Shown: positions 52,817 to 62,380 of the stretch, piece by piece
Layout: the number at the start of each line of letters is the position of its first letter
Numbering within the stretch: position 1 is the first letter of the stretch
Assembly (NCBI GenBank): GCA_013151555.1
Contig: JAADIA010000079.1
Coordinates: forward strand, 6,407 to 70,406
Origin: Nitrospirota bacterium
Lineage (GTDB): Bacteria; NPL-UPA2; JAADIA01
Reading direction: 5' to 3'
Length of the DNA: 64,000 bases
The notes under the pieces: model-generated
The model's input: the letters and a program-made list of their open reading frames with translations, nothing else
The model's database searches: none
What the model was told of the DNA's origin: nothing
Made by a program: the position numbers and the translations under genes

Positions 52817-54118
52817 TTAATCCTCATTCTTCCTTCTTTCCATCATCTTCTCTCCTTCCTTTGTTACCGTCTCGATATTTCCTTCCGTCAGGATGCGCGG
52901 AGTGATAAAGATGAGCAGTTCTATCTTCTCGTTGGTCTTCTTGGTGTGACGAAAAGCAAATCCCAAGATAGGAATATCTCCCAGGAAAGGAACCTTCTTC
53001 GCTGTATTTTTATTATTATCTGTTAGCAGTCCTCCGAGAATAATTGTCTGACCGTTTTTAACCCGAACCTGAGTCTCCGCTTCCCGGGTATCAATTATCG
53101 GTTGAGGGTCAGTGGTCTCCGTCCATCCGGTAAGCTGGTCTATTTTAGGGTGTATCTTCATTTTGATGAAACCCGTAGGGGTAATCTGGGGAGTGACTTC
53201 CAGGGTAATCCCGGCTTTTCTAAACTCCACCTCCTCGGTGACAATGGGAATGCCGGATTCGTAAGAGGTTACTGTCTTTACATAAGGTATCTGTTTGAGT
53301 ACTTTTATAGTGGCCTGTTCGCCATCCATCGTGGCTACCCGGGGGGCGGAAAGCAAGTTGGCCTTTCCCTCGTTTATCATAGCCTGTAGTCCGGCGGTGA
53401 TATGGTTGTTGCCGGCCGTAAGGTTAAAAACATTCGTGGATGCCGACAGGGACTGGCTCACCGTGCCCGTAAGGCCTGACCAGCCGGAGAAGTCGGGATC
53501 TGCCCAGGTCCAGTTTATACCTAACTCTTGTTCTCTATCCAGGTTAATCTCCACTATCTTGGCTTCGATCATTACCTGCCGCTGACCAAGGTCGATCATC
53601 TGCACATATTGGCTGATTCTATCTACATTCTCGGGGAAGTCAACTACCATCAGGGAATTTTGTTCCTTGTTGACTACTATTTTCCCTTCCCCGGAAAGGA
53701 ATTTGGTTAGCTGTGCTTCCAGTCCTTCCCCGGAAGCAGATTCCAGGATGAAAGTTCGACTAACCAGTTGAGGTTTGCTAACTATTCGAATAATATTATC
53801 TTCCTTAATATAAGAATACCCCAGATTTTTTAGAATCGCATCGAGAGCATCCCAGACGGTAACATTGGTAAAACTAACACTAACCGTTCCTTTCACATCT
53901 TCACCGGGAATAATATTTAGTTTTTCCTCTTTGGCTAACAACCTGAGCAGGTCTTGGATGTCCGCATTTCGGAATTCCATGGAGAATCGCTTCGGCGAGG
54001 ACCCCATTTCCTTTTCTTTGCCGGGGTCAGCAAGGGAAACCCTTATAGTAGCAGAAAGAAATAATCCTAAAATAAGCAAAAAGAAGAGAAGGTAACTCTT
54101 TCCTTTTAATGTGAACAT
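52817..54118 (-). CDS. pilQ: secretin of a type IV pilus/type II secretion system (PilQ/GspD-like)
   Basis: 433 aa, shorter than most PilQ or GspD. Signal peptide at residues ~10-30. A STN/AMIN-like domain (FRNADIQDLLRLLAKEEKLNIIPGEDVKGTVSVSFTNVTVWDALDAIL) is followed by a secretin N1-type repeat and the secretin beta-barrel (VRVKNGQTIILGGLLTDNN, KVPFLGDIPILGFAFR). Forms the outer-membrane ring. No AMIN peptidoglycan domain is visible, so it is a compact version. Last gene of the pilMN-O-P-Q run on the minus strand. Confidence 0.9.
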   Translation of the reverse strand: MFTLKGKSYLLFFLLILGLFLSATIRVSLADPGKEKEMGSSPKRFSMEFRNADIQDLLRLLAKEEKLNIIPGEDVKGTVSVSFTNVTVWDALDAILKNLGYSYIKEDNIIRIVSKPQLVSRTFILESASGEGLEAQLTKFLSGEGKIVVNKEQNSLMVVDFPENVDRISQYVQMIDLGQRQVMIEAKIVEINLDREQELGINWTWADPDFSGWSGLTGTVSQSLSASTNVFNLTAGNNHITAGLQAMINEGKANLLSAPRVATMDGEQATIKVLKQIPYVKTVTSYESGIPIVTEEVEFRKAGITLEVTPQITPTGFIKMKIHPKIDQLTGWTETTDPQPIIDTREAETQVRVKNGQTIILGGLLTDNNKNTAKKVPFLGDIPILGFAFRHTKKTNEKIELLIFITPRILTEGNIETVTKEGEKMMERRKNED

Positions 54119-54127
54119 TTTTTTACC

Positions 54128-54682
54128 TCACTTTTTCTCTTCCTCGTTAAGGTTTGTTTCCTGGGGGACTATTATTCCTAACTGAAGAATAAAAGTCTCT
54201 TTTTCTTTGCCCAGGATAACTTTCTCAGGCATAATCTTTATTACTTTTACTTTCCCCCCTGCCAGGGTATCTCCTTCCTTAACAATCTCATGATTAATAA
54301 TGGCAAGGGAACTCGTATCGCTGAAGAGAATAGCGGTTAGAGACCATTCATTTTCTTTCTGCTTATTCTCTGGAGTCTCAATTGTGGGAGTCTTCTCTTC
54401 GGAAGGAGATGTCAGGAAGAAACTTTTCCCCAACTTCTCTTCGCCGGAGAGGAGAAAAGGATTTCTTCCCCAGAAGGGACTCAAAGGTTCTTTCTTCGCC
54501 GGGAGAGAATCTTTTCCTATCCGGGGCCGGGGTTTAACGAGATTAAGTGTTTCTTCTGCTGCTTTTGTCGCCGGGGAGAGGTTTTTCATCCTCTTCCTTT
54601 GAGAGAAGAATCTTATGTTATAAATGACTATAAGGCTTAAAACTATAGCCATAATGATGATAAAAATCTTATTTTTTAACAA
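54128..54682 (-). CDS. PilP/GspC-like inner-membrane anchored protein
   Basis: 184 aa. One N-terminal TM segment (residues ~4-24), then a disordered Pro/Lys linker. A small beta-domain with WSLTAILFSDTSSLAIINHEIVKEGDTLAGGKVKVIKIMPEKVILG follows, the fold of the PilP/GspC homology region that docks the inner-membrane complex to the secretin. Position between pilO and pilQ supports this. The sequence is divergent and the name is by position and pattern. The N-terminal membrane anchor stands in for the lipoprotein signal of classical PilP. Confidence 0.75.
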   Translation of the reverse strand: MLKNKIFIIIMAIVLSLIVIYNIRFFSQRKRMKNLSPATKAAEETLNLVKPRPRIGKDSLPAKKEPLSPFWGRNPFLLSGEEKLGKSFFLTSPSEEKTPTIETPENKQKENEWSLTAILFSDTSSLAIINHEIVKEGDTLAGGKVKVIKIMPEKVILGKEKETFILQLGIIVPQETNLNEEEKK

Positions 54683-54686
54683 GATT

Positions 54687-55409
54687 CTATCTCCTCAAAC
54701 TTTCTTTTGTCTTTTCCTGGCTCTGAGGCCGGAGATAATAAGCATTAACATGGATTATTGCTTTTATCAAAGGAATGGTTTCTTCTACCCTTTGAAGGTT
54801 AAGGCTATTTACCGTAAAGAGACGATTGCTGCGAGGAATCTCTTCCAGGAATTTAGCTAAAGATTGGTATTTTCCCTTTGCTTTTACTGTGATAGGTATC
54901 CGATAACAATTGAAGGAAGTTTTCCTCTTGACTTCTGACTTATTTAAGGCACTTCCTTCTTTTGAAAGTTCTCCCGGTGAGGCGGGCGGACTTGCTCTGT
55001 CCGGGGCAGGTGGATTCATGTCGGGTGGAGCAGATTCTGTTTTTTCATCTTGGAAGGAGATTAACTGTTCTTTTTCCGTGGAGAGCGAAAGTTCATCTAT
55101 TTTTGCTTCCTTAGCCAACCGGCGCAGTTCATCTAATAACTGGGGAATTTGTTGTTCCCGGGGAATTCTTGCTCTTATAGCAACCATCTTCAGTTCGATG
55201 ACGGAGCTTTCTTTTTCATATTTATCCACTTTTGGTATTGCCAGAGAAGCTTTTTCTAAACGAGCCTGGATATTCTGTAGAGCTTGCTTCGTTTTAGAAA
55301 TTTCTTTTATCCGGGGGCGAAATGCCAGGAAATAGAAAAAGGAGAGAGAGAGAAGAATGATACTAACGGTGATAAATAATTCTTTTCGCTCCCAATTGCC
55401 TGCTTTCAT
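54687..55409 (-). CDS. PilO-like alignment protein
   Basis: 240 aa. One N-terminal TM (residues ~12-30), a periplasmic coiled coil (ISKTKQALQNIQARLEKASL) and a ferredoxin-like domain ending in the YKSLAKFLEEIPRSNRLFTVNSLNL block that is typical of PilO/GspM. An inserted Pro/Ala-rich linker (PPDMNPPAPDRASPPASPG) separates the two. PilO pairs with PilN. It lies between the PilMN fusion and PilP-like gene. Confidence 0.8.
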   Translation of the reverse strand: MKAGNWERKELFITVSIILLSLSFFYFLAFRPRIKEISKTKQALQNIQARLEKASLAIPKVDKYEKESSVIELKMVAIRARIPREQQIPQLLDELRRLAKEAKIDELSLSTEKEQLISFQDEKTESAPPDMNPPAPDRASPPASPGELSKEGSALNKSEVKRKTSFNCYRIPITVKAKGKYQSLAKFLEEIPRSNRLFTVNSLNLQRVEETIPLIKAIIHVNAYYLRPQSQEKTKESLRR

Positions 55410-55460
55410 TATAATTATCCCCTCTCGTCAAATCATAACTTGTAATTGATAACTCGTGAC

Positions 55461-57206
55461 TTATAAATTAAGTAAACATCTTATCGTAAAGGACATTGTC
55501 TTCTTCGGCTCTTCTGTTTCTAAAACCGAGGGACCTTCCTCCTGAAGGGGTTCAAGGACGACTTCCTTCAAGAAAGCCGATTTCTTTAAATTGCTTAGTA
55601 AAACTGCCAGAGGTCCTCGCCATCCTGAGGTTCCTTCTTTAAGGATTTCTCCCCGAATTGTTAGTTGCCAATTCCGGCCGGTTCTTGAATCTTCTTCTAT
55701 AATGGATACTTCTCTTAAGAAAATTTTCTTTGGAACAGTATTGCTCAGGTCTTGTAAAATAAGAGACCAGGGAGGACTTCCCTTTGTAATCCTTTCTATT
55801 AGCCCAACTTCTTTCTGGCGAATCCGTTCTTTCTTTTCAAAAACTTCATATTTTGTTATTAGCGGTTTCATCTGAAGTAATCGTTCCTCTTGATTAGCTA
55901 AAAGCTGATGATAAGATCTGGAAGTGGTGTCCAATCCCCAGTAAGTAAGGAAAAGAAGAGTAACCAGGGCCAGACCGGATATTCCCAAAGATATTCTCTT
56001 AGCAATTCTTTGAGCTCTTTCCTGAATTTCCTCCGGCAGGAGATTTACCCGTTTTCTTTTTCTCGGATTTTTTTCGATAGCTAAACCAATCGCTGTTGTT
56101 AAGACTGACGGAGAGGAGGGAAGGTCGTCAAGAAGCTCTTTTCGCACAGAGACTAATTGGAGAGGGTCGAATTCTTCTACTTCCATCCTCAGATTATCTG
56201 AAAGAACTTCAGCGATAGTCTTAATATCCTCACTATCTTCACTAAGGAGTATTTTCTCTACCGTTTCTCCCCGGAACTGCTGTTTGTAGTAAAGAAACGA
56301 TCGGTCAAGTTCGACCCTTACCCGGCTCAGGAAAATTTCCAGGTTCTCTCTGCCGGGGATCTGGATTGTCCGGGACACATAAAGTTGGTCGTCTTTACAG
56401 ATATTTACGGTAACGGTAGAGCCCTTTATCTCTACTAAGGCAATAGCTTTATCTTTCCTTGCCAAACTTGTCTTTTGCCACAAGTTATAGAAAGCAATCT
56501 GGCTAGTGCTGATGGCTGTGGGGAAAATTCCGCATTCTTTCATTAAAGCAAGATAATGCCTCATTCCCGTCTTGGAAGTCATTATTAAAAGAATATTCTG
56601 TTTGGGGATTCCTTTCTGGGAAATTTCTCCCAGGGAAAGATAGCTCACTATCGTATCTTCGTAAGGGACGGTTGAATGTTGTTTAACTTCCCGTTGCAGG
56701 GCATTGTGGAGCTCTTTCTTAGGCATAAGGGGAAAAGTAAGCAAGGCATGGTTTATTAAGTTTCCCGGGATGGTCACGATAACATTCTTAGGATTTATCC
56801 CGCTGGTTTGAAGGACCTTTTTAATAGTTTTGATTACCTCTTTTTCTCTTTCCCCTTCCTTCTGGCGGGAGAGGGAAGCCATCCCGAATTTATCTAATCT
56901 TGCTCCGGTGGGGGTATATACCAGTTCAACCATAACTACTTTATCGGCAGTGATATCCAGAGCGGTGACTCTTCGGGATATTCCCAGTATTTTCCCAACG
57001 CTTATGCCGGAAAGAGTGATAAAGGAAGCAACGTCAGGCACTTTCTCTTTTACTGCTTTGGGAGATACGACTTTTTTTTGCTCTTTATCCGGTTCCGGGG
57101 AGGCTGTTTCCGGGGCAGGAGTCGGTTCTTCCGGTTTTACCGGTTTGGGCACGGTGGTACTTTTAAATATGGGACTATCTTTCAGAGAAAATTTTTTCGC
57201 GGCCAT
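55461..57206 (-). CDS. PilM-PilN fusion protein
   Basis: 581 aa. N-terminal Pro/Glu-rich tail (~60 aa), then an actin-like PilM domain (residues ~75-385; VTALDITADKVVMVELVYTPTG, VTIPGNLINHALLTFPLMPKKELHNALQREVKQ and the ATP-site segments). The PilN segment begins at KRVNLLPEEIQERAQ (about 395), has one TM (~415-435), a coiled coil and a ferredoxin-like fold. In other bacteria the PilN N-terminal (I/V)NLLP peptide binds the PilM groove; here it is covalently attached. Upstream of pilO, downstream of parA. Confidence 0.85.
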   Translation of the reverse strand: MAAKKFSLKDSPIFKSTTVPKPVKPEEPTPAPETASPEPDKEQKKVVSPKAVKEKVPDVASFITLSGISVGKILGISRRVTALDITADKVVMVELVYTPTGARLDKFGMASLSRQKEGEREKEVIKTIKKVLQTSGINPKNVIVTIPGNLINHALLTFPLMPKKELHNALQREVKQHSTVPYEDTIVSYLSLGEISQKGIPKQNILLIMTSKTGMRHYLALMKECGIFPTAISTSQIAFYNLWQKTSLARKDKAIALVEIKGSTVTVNICKDDQLYVSRTIQIPGRENLEIFLSRVRVELDRSFLYYKQQFRGETVEKILLSEDSEDIKTIAEVLSDNLRMEVEEFDPLQLVSVRKELLDDLPSSPSVLTTAIGLAIEKNPRKRKRVNLLPEEIQERAQRIAKRISLGISGLALVTLLFLTYWGLDTTSRSYHQLLANQEERLLQMKPLITKYEVFEKKERIRQKEVGLIERITKGSPPWSLILQDLSNTVPKKIFLREVSIIEEDSRTGRNWQLTIRGEILKEGTSGWRGPLAVLLSNLKKSAFLKEVVLEPLQEEGPSVLETEEPKKTMSFTIRCLLNL

Positions 57207-57228
57207 CTTTTTAAATTCCTTACCTTGC

Positions 57229-57999
57229 TTATCTTATTTTATTGAGAAACTCGTTAGCTAATGCTAAATAGTTCCTTGCTCCTACACAAACGGGATCGTA
57301 CTGGAATATTGTCTGTCTCTTTGCCGGAGATTCCTTAAGGCGAACATTTGTCCGGATCATCGTTTCGTAAAGTAACCCTCCGAAGTTTATTTTCAAAAGG
57401 TTAATTGCTTCCTCCGAGATGTTTTCCCGGGAATCGTATTTGGTGATTACCAGCCCGAGCACTTCTACCTTACTGCCCAGGTTTTCCTGAGAAATTTTTA
57501 TGGTATCGAACAAGAGATTAAGTCCAACCAGGGAAAGGAAATCGGAGAAAACAGGTATCAATACGTAATCAGCAGCAACAAAAGAATTTACAGTGAGTAA
57601 GCTCAGAGAGGGAGCCGTATCTATAAAAATATAATCATACTGTTCCATGATTTCAGGCGTAAAACTTCGTTTTAAAGCGAACTCTCTGCCATATTCCTGA
57701 ATTAATTGAATTTCTGCTCCTGCCAGATGCAGGTTACTGGGAGCCAGGTCTAAATTCTCGGTAGAGGTATGTTCAATAATAGCAGATATCTTTTCATCCT
57801 TATTTACCAGGACCTTATACATCGAAGGATTTTCCTCGGAGATATTCTTCGATAGCATGTAGGAAGCATTTCCCTGAGGGTCCATATCGATAACCAGTAC
57901 CCGCTGACCGCGGATGGAAAGGGCCGCTCCCAGGTTTACCGTTAAAATGGTCTTTCCTACCCCGCCTTTCTCATTAGCTACAGTAATTATCTTTCCCAT
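57229..57999 (-). CDS. ParA/Soj family P-loop ATPase
   Basis: 256 aa. Deviant Walker A KGGVGKT (residues 11-17) with the signature Lys, Walker A-prime VLVIDMDPQGNASYML, Walker B YDYIFIDTAPSLSLLTVNSF, all of classical Soj/ParA, not the MinD/FlhG set. It lies 22 nt upstream of the PilMN gene in the same direction, with no ParB nearby. ParA-like ATPases without ParB often position other complexes such as chemoreceptor arrays or pili. Confidence 0.93.
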   Translation of the reverse strand: MGKIITVANEKGGVGKTILTVNLGAALSIRGQRVLVIDMDPQGNASYMLSKNISEENPSMYKVLVNKDEKISAIIEHTSTENLDLAPSNLHLAGAEIQLIQEYGREFALKRSFTPEIMEQYDYIFIDTAPSLSLLTVNSFVAADYVLIPVFSDFLSLVGLNLLFDTIKISQENLGSKVEVLGLVITKYDSRENISEEAINLLKINFGGLLYETMIRTNVRLKESPAKRQTIFQYDPVCVGARNYLALANEFLNKIR

Positions 58000-58120
58000 C
58001 TTATCACCTCCCCTTAAGGATGATTATTTGCCTCGAAAATCTAAACTACAGAGCTTGTAAAGGAAAAAATCTCGAATCTGGAAATCTTCAAATTCTAAGA
58101 AAAGCCGCATCCTCTTGAGA

Positions 58121-58351
58121 TTAGTTTTTTTTCTTGTGAGCAGTTGCATAGTTCTTTTTATCTAAGAAATAGTTGGTTTTCCTGACGATAGCTATTATCT
58201 GGTTGATTTCCTTAGCGGTATAAATTCTCCAACCTCTTGAATCTCTCTTTACGGAGGGAATGTATCCTTTTTTCTCCCAGCGTTTAATAGTTAAGGGGCT
58301 CCTATCAATACGAAGGGCCAGATCGCTGATCCTATAGGTTGGTCCAGCCAT
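58121..58351 (-). CDS. small MerR-type HTH DNA-binding protein
   Basis: 76 aa. TYRISDLALRIDRSPLTIKRWEKKGYIPSVKRDSRGWRIYTAKEINQIIAIVRK is a complete MerR-like winged helix; no dimerisation coiled coil or effector domain follows. 121 nt separate it from parA, and it has its own strong promoter. Such small HTH proteins can be adaptors between DNA and ParA-type ATPases, or simple autorepressors. Start ATG 58351 after AAAGGAG. Confidence 0.85.
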   Translation of the reverse strand: MAGPTYRISDLALRIDRSPLTIKRWEKKGYIPSVKRDSRGWRIYTAKEINQIIAIVRKTNYFLDKKNYATAHKKKN

Positions 58352-58379
58352 AACAAGCTCCTTTTCTAATATGGTTTGA

Positions 58380-58434
58380 TATAGGTGATATATATGACAT
58401 ATTGAATTTTACCCAAAACGGGATTATTTGTCAA
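58380..58434 (-). promoter_or_regulatory. promoter and possible operator of the merR-parA-pil operon
   Basis: On the minus strand, TTGACA (58434-58429), 17-nt spacer, TAAAAT (58411-58406). Just downstream lies ATATGTCATATATATCACCT (58402-58383), a partly palindromic AT-rich sequence that could bind the MerR-like product at the transcription start. The rest of the gap, up to 58603, holds nothing recognisable. Confidence 0.65.
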
Positions 58435-58603
58435 GTAAAAAAATAAAAAATATTATGGGATTGGAAAAATTGATAGAATTGAAAAAGAAAACAAAGTGCG
58501 ATATGAATGAAAGAAAGCTATAGGGCTTGCAGTATGTTTTGAGAAGACTTTATAGGCAATGAAGAATTTGTCAATAAGATTGCCCCCGAATTTTTCCTTA
58601 GGA

Positions 58604-59314
58604 TCAATGGGGGCCGATGTCGTCGGCTGTATCTTGAGTGCCATCCGGACCAATACTGATAAACTGATTAGCGCCGGTTTTCTTTACATAATTATTTCCC
58701 CACTCGTCACTCTGGTAAGTTACTCCGATGTAAGCGGGAACTAAATCGCTAATCTGGGTAGGATAACTGTTTCCCGGTACATTATCATATTCTTCAGCAG
58801 CGGCATTAACTTTATCCAGCTCATCCCGGACCCGTTCTTTTCGTTCCCTGATCATATTGTAGCTGATAACCCGGATAAGGTCGTTGTTGTAATCCAGACT
58901 GGTCCCGGAGTTGCTATCATCCTGACCATTGTGTCCGTAACTATAAAGCAAGATACTATTTGGAGTTGAGCCCCCGGTAGTGTCATAGGAAGGATCGTAA
59001 TAATAGCTTTTTTGCCAGGCATCTTTTGTATAATCGTCGTTAGGTTGAGTAGTCATGTAAGGACCGTCCCACCCGCTCACGCCCGGATCAGTGTTAAGAT
59101 CAGCCAGGGTAGAAGGAAGTTCTGTAGTATCCTGGTAGTACATATTTATAGCCGTTTCTATATTTCCCATCTCTTCCCGGGTGGCTTCCTTTCCCTTTAT
59201 TCGCAATGAGGTCCCAATAAGAGGAATAGCAATGCCTGCCATCAGGGCAAGGATAGCAACCATAACAACAACTTCGATTAAGCTGAAGCCTCTTTCTTTA
59301 CCCCTCTGTGTCAT
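58604..59314 (-). CDS. type II secretion/type IV pilin-like pseudopilin (GspG-like)
   Basis: 236 aa. Prepilin signal QRGKERGFSLIEVVVMVAILALMAGIAIPLIG, with Glu at mature position 5. The globular part has TTELPSTLADLNTDPGVSGWDGPYM, the GspG-style WDGPY loop, but lacks the usual GspG C-terminal Ca site and ends with a second domain containing DQFISIGPDGTQDTADDIGPH-like Asp-rich turns. Located directly after pilC (37 nt). Probably the major or a minor fibre subunit. Confidence 0.88.
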   Translation of the reverse strand: MTQRGKERGFSLIEVVVMVAILALMAGIAIPLIGTSLRIKGKEATREEMGNIETAINMYYQDTTELPSTLADLNTDPGVSGWDGPYMTTQPNDDYTKDAWQKSYYYDPSYDTTGGSTPNSILLYSYGHNGQDDSNSGTSLDYNNDLIRVISYNMIRERKERVRDELDKVNAAAEEYDNVPGNSYPTQISDLVPAYIGVTYQSDEWGNNYVKKTGANQFISIGPDGTQDTADDIGPH

Positions 59315-59351
59315 TATGCTTCACCTCCGCAATGATTTGGTTTGCAACCTC

Positions 59352-60553
59352 TTATTTCCCGATGAGACTCAGGGCCTGGTATAAAGGAAGGAAAGTTGCC
59401 GCCAGGACAAAGAAAACCACAAGACCGGCAAAGATAATTATCAGCGGCTCCAGAAGGGCTATGTTTAACTGTTTGAGGAACCTCCCGGTCATAAAACTCA
59501 TTTACTTTGGTTAGGGTCTGTTCCAGACGGCCGGTTTCTTCTCCTACAGCCAACATCCGGGTAACCAGGGGTTGAAATTCTCCACTCACCCGCAGGGATT
59601 CGGCAATGGTTTCACCATTGGCTACCTTCAGCCGGGTATTTTTTATCGATTGAGCCATACAGGCATTGCCGATCACCTTTTCCACAATCCAAAGAGCTTC
59701 GGTTATCCCTACTCCGGCATGGTACAGGCTGGCCAGGGTATGAGAGAAGCGCGAGGCGCTCGTTTTGCGGATTAACTCTCCGAAAAGGGGAAGCTTAAGC
59801 TTTCAGGCGGTCGATTTGCAACCTTCCTCCCGGCGTTCTTCCAATCATCTTATAAGTGATAATACTGACGATTAAACCGGCCAGGATAACAATCCATTGG
59901 TTTCGAAAAAAACTGCTTGTTGACAGAAGAATACGGGTAGGCAAGGGTAAAGGCGAACCTGTCGTTGTATAGATGATCATAATACGGGGTACTAAAACAG
60001 TTATGACTATGATTATCAAGCCTATAATAGCCGTGAGTAAGAAGGCCGGATAAATTACCGCCTGAGTTATAATTCCTCTTGTTTCTTCCTGCCACTCCAA
60101 TTGCGCAGCTAAACGGCTGAGGACATCTTCCAAAGATCCGGTAGCTTCCCCGGCTCGGATCATACTTACATATAGCTCTGAGAATATTTGGGGATATTTA
60201 TCCATAGCTTCGGAGAGAGTAGCTCCTCCTTCAACATCTCGCAAAAGGTTCTCTATTACTTTCCTGAACTTTTCGTTCTCTGTCTGCTCCGCTAAATCCC
60301 GGAGTCCTACCCGGATGGATATCCCGGAGGCTTCTATCGTGTTCAAATGATGAGTGAACATGATGATATCTTTTCTTTTTATCCGGCCGGAAGGAGCCAG
60401 GACCTTTTTTTTCTCCTTAACCATCCGGGTCCGGGTTAGCACATAGCCAAGGTTACTCAATTTGCCGGCTAACTGGTCCTCTGATTCGGCAGACATCGCT
60501 CCCCGCACGATCTTACCAAACTCGTCTCTTGCCTGATAGGTAAAGGTGGCCAT
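59352..60553 (-). pseudogene. pilC: PilC/GspF inner-membrane platform protein, broken by two frameshifts
   Basis: The region encodes a full-length GspF/PilC in three frames. Frame 1 (60553-59795) runs from ATFTYQARDEFGKIVRGAM through GGRLQIDRLKA and stops. Frame 2 resumes as LKLPLFGELIRKTSASRFSHTL, NEFYDREVPQTVK, then loses phase. Frame 3 gives LNIALLEPLIIIFAGLVVFF to TAA at 59352. The first site is GAAAGCTTAAGCTTCC (near 59797-59803): dropping one base restores the frame. The second is near 59472. The remaining genes of the system are intact, so it may be sequencing error or true decay. Confidence 0.85.
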
Positions 60554-60618
60554 TATAAAATACCCTCGCTATGCTCGGAATTGGAAATTGAAGATTGTAA
60601 ATTGTAAATTTTAAAACA

Positions 60619-62310
60619 TCATCCTTCCGTTACCCTCATTACTTCGGAGATGGTAATTAACCCTCTTTTTGCTTTCTCTATTCCGTCATCTCGCATAAGC
60701 TTCATTCCTTGCTTCAGCGCTTCTTCTCTAATCTCTTCTTCAGAACCCCGCTGGACGACTAACTCGTTTATTCTTTTATTAGGGATGAGAATTTCAAAGA
60801 TGCCGATTCTTCCCCGATAGCCTGTTCTTGTGCAGTGCTCACATCCTTTTCCCTCATATAGTTCCGGGACCACTTCGCCTTCTCTCAGCTTCATCCAGGC
60901 TATCTCCTCGGGAGAAGGGGTATAAGACACCTTGCACTTAGGGCAGATTTTACGGGCTAACCGTTGGGCAATTGCGGCGGCAATGGAAGAGGAGAGTAAA
61001 AACGGTTCAATCCCGGTATCCAAAAGACGGGGAATAGCTCCACAGGCACTATTAGTATGCAAACTGCTTAAAACAAAGTGGCCGGTCAAAGCGGAGCGAA
61101 TAGCAATCCCGGCTGTTTCTTGATCTCTTATTTCTCCTACCATAATCACATCCGGGTCCTGGCGCAGGATAGACCTTAACCCGGCGGCAAAAGTCAACCC
61201 CCCGGCAGGGTTCACTTGAGATTGACGGATCAAAGGCAGCTGATATTCTACCGGATCCTCGATGGTCATAATATTTCTTTCCAGGGAATTTATCGTGGTT
61301 AGGATCGAGTAGAGGGTAGTTGTTTTGCCCGCTCCTGTAGGCCCGGTTACTAAAAGAATCCCATGAGGTTTTTCCACAATTGTTGTTAAGCGGGACAGGG
61401 TTTGAGAAGAGAAACCTAACTCTTCCAGACCGAGAACCAGATTACTCTTGTCCAGAACGCGCAGGACAATATTCTCTCCGAAAACAGTGGGATAAATGGA
61501 GACCCTCAAGTCAACCTCTTTGTTACTGGTAGTGAACTGAATTCGTCCGTCCTGGGGAGCTCTCTTCTCGGAAATATTGAGGTTGGCCATTATCTTGATA
61601 CGGGAAATAATCGCTGCCTGCAGCTCTTTTGGAGGAGACGGTCCCTGATAAAGGATACCGTCTATGCGGTAGCGGGTACGGATTAATTTTTCTTCCGGTT
61701 CAATATGAATATCCGTCGCTCGGTCAACAATTGCCTGAGCGATAATCTGGTTGACTAATTCAATTATGGGAGGCTCGATGAAGATGCCTTCACTTACCTG
61801 AGTGGAATCGCCCGTAGAGGTTGTTACCTTTGAAGCTCGTCCAATGGTTTCCTCTATTAAGTTATCCAGGGAGCCTGCGGTCCCGTAATATTGATCGATG
61901 GCTTTCAAAATCTCTGTTTCGGTAGAGGCGACTACCTTTACCATGTAACCGGTCTTCTGTTGGATGGCATCTATCGCCATAATGTCATAGGGGTCTACCA
62001 TAGATACGGTTAAGGTATTATCTTCCAGAAAGAGAGGAATAAACCGATGACGCTTAGCCAACTCTTTAGGTATCTTCAATAATAAAGAAGGGTCTATGGC
62101 ATAGTTGGATAAGGAGACGTGGGGGATGTCTAATTCGGAGGAGAGTACCCGGGACAGATTTTCTTCAGTAATGAAACCCAGGTTTTTTAGGATTGTTCCT
62201 AACAGTTCCCCCGTCCGTTTTTGCTCGCGCAGAGCAATATCTAACTGCTGTGAGGTAATCAACCCCTCATCGATTAGTCTCTGCCCCAGAGCTTTTCTTT
62301 TTCCTGCCAT
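60619..62310 (-). CDS. pilB: PilB/GspE assembly ATPase
   Basis: 563 aa. N-terminal MshEN domain (GQRLIDEGLITSQQLDIALREQKRTGELLG; known to bind c-di-GMP in MshE), then the N2 and ATPase domains. Walker A GPTGAGKTTTLYSIL (~residue 328), Asp box IMTIEDPVEYQ, Walker B GLRSILRQDPDVIMVGEIRDQETA, His box TGHFVLSSLHTNSA, and the four-Cys zinc site CPKC/CEHC. No PilT is present in the window. AGA-rich weak SD before ATG 62310. Confidence 0.96.
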   Translation of the reverse strand: MAGKRKALGQRLIDEGLITSQQLDIALREQKRTGELLGTILKNLGFITEENLSRVLSSELDIPHVSLSNYAIDPSLLLKIPKELAKRHRFIPLFLEDNTLTVSMVDPYDIMAIDAIQQKTGYMVKVVASTETEILKAIDQYYGTAGSLDNLIEETIGRASKVTTSTGDSTQVSEGIFIEPPIIELVNQIIAQAIVDRATDIHIEPEEKLIRTRYRIDGILYQGPSPPKELQAAIISRIKIMANLNISEKRAPQDGRIQFTTSNKEVDLRVSIYPTVFGENIVLRVLDKSNLVLGLEELGFSSQTLSRLTTIVEKPHGILLVTGPTGAGKTTTLYSILTTINSLERNIMTIEDPVEYQLPLIRQSQVNPAGGLTFAAGLRSILRQDPDVIMVGEIRDQETAGIAIRSALTGHFVLSSLHTNSACGAIPRLLDTGIEPFLLSSSIAAAIAQRLARKICPKCKVSYTPSPEEIAWMKLREGEVVPELYEGKGCEHCTRTGYRGRIGIFEILIPNKRINELVVQRGSEEEIREEALKQGMKLMRDDGIEKAKRGLITISEVMRVTEG

Positions 62311-62380
62311 TATTATCCGCTCGAATTAAGCTGTTGCGAAATTTGTTTCATCCTATGATTACCCAGGGTTTTCTTGTTAA

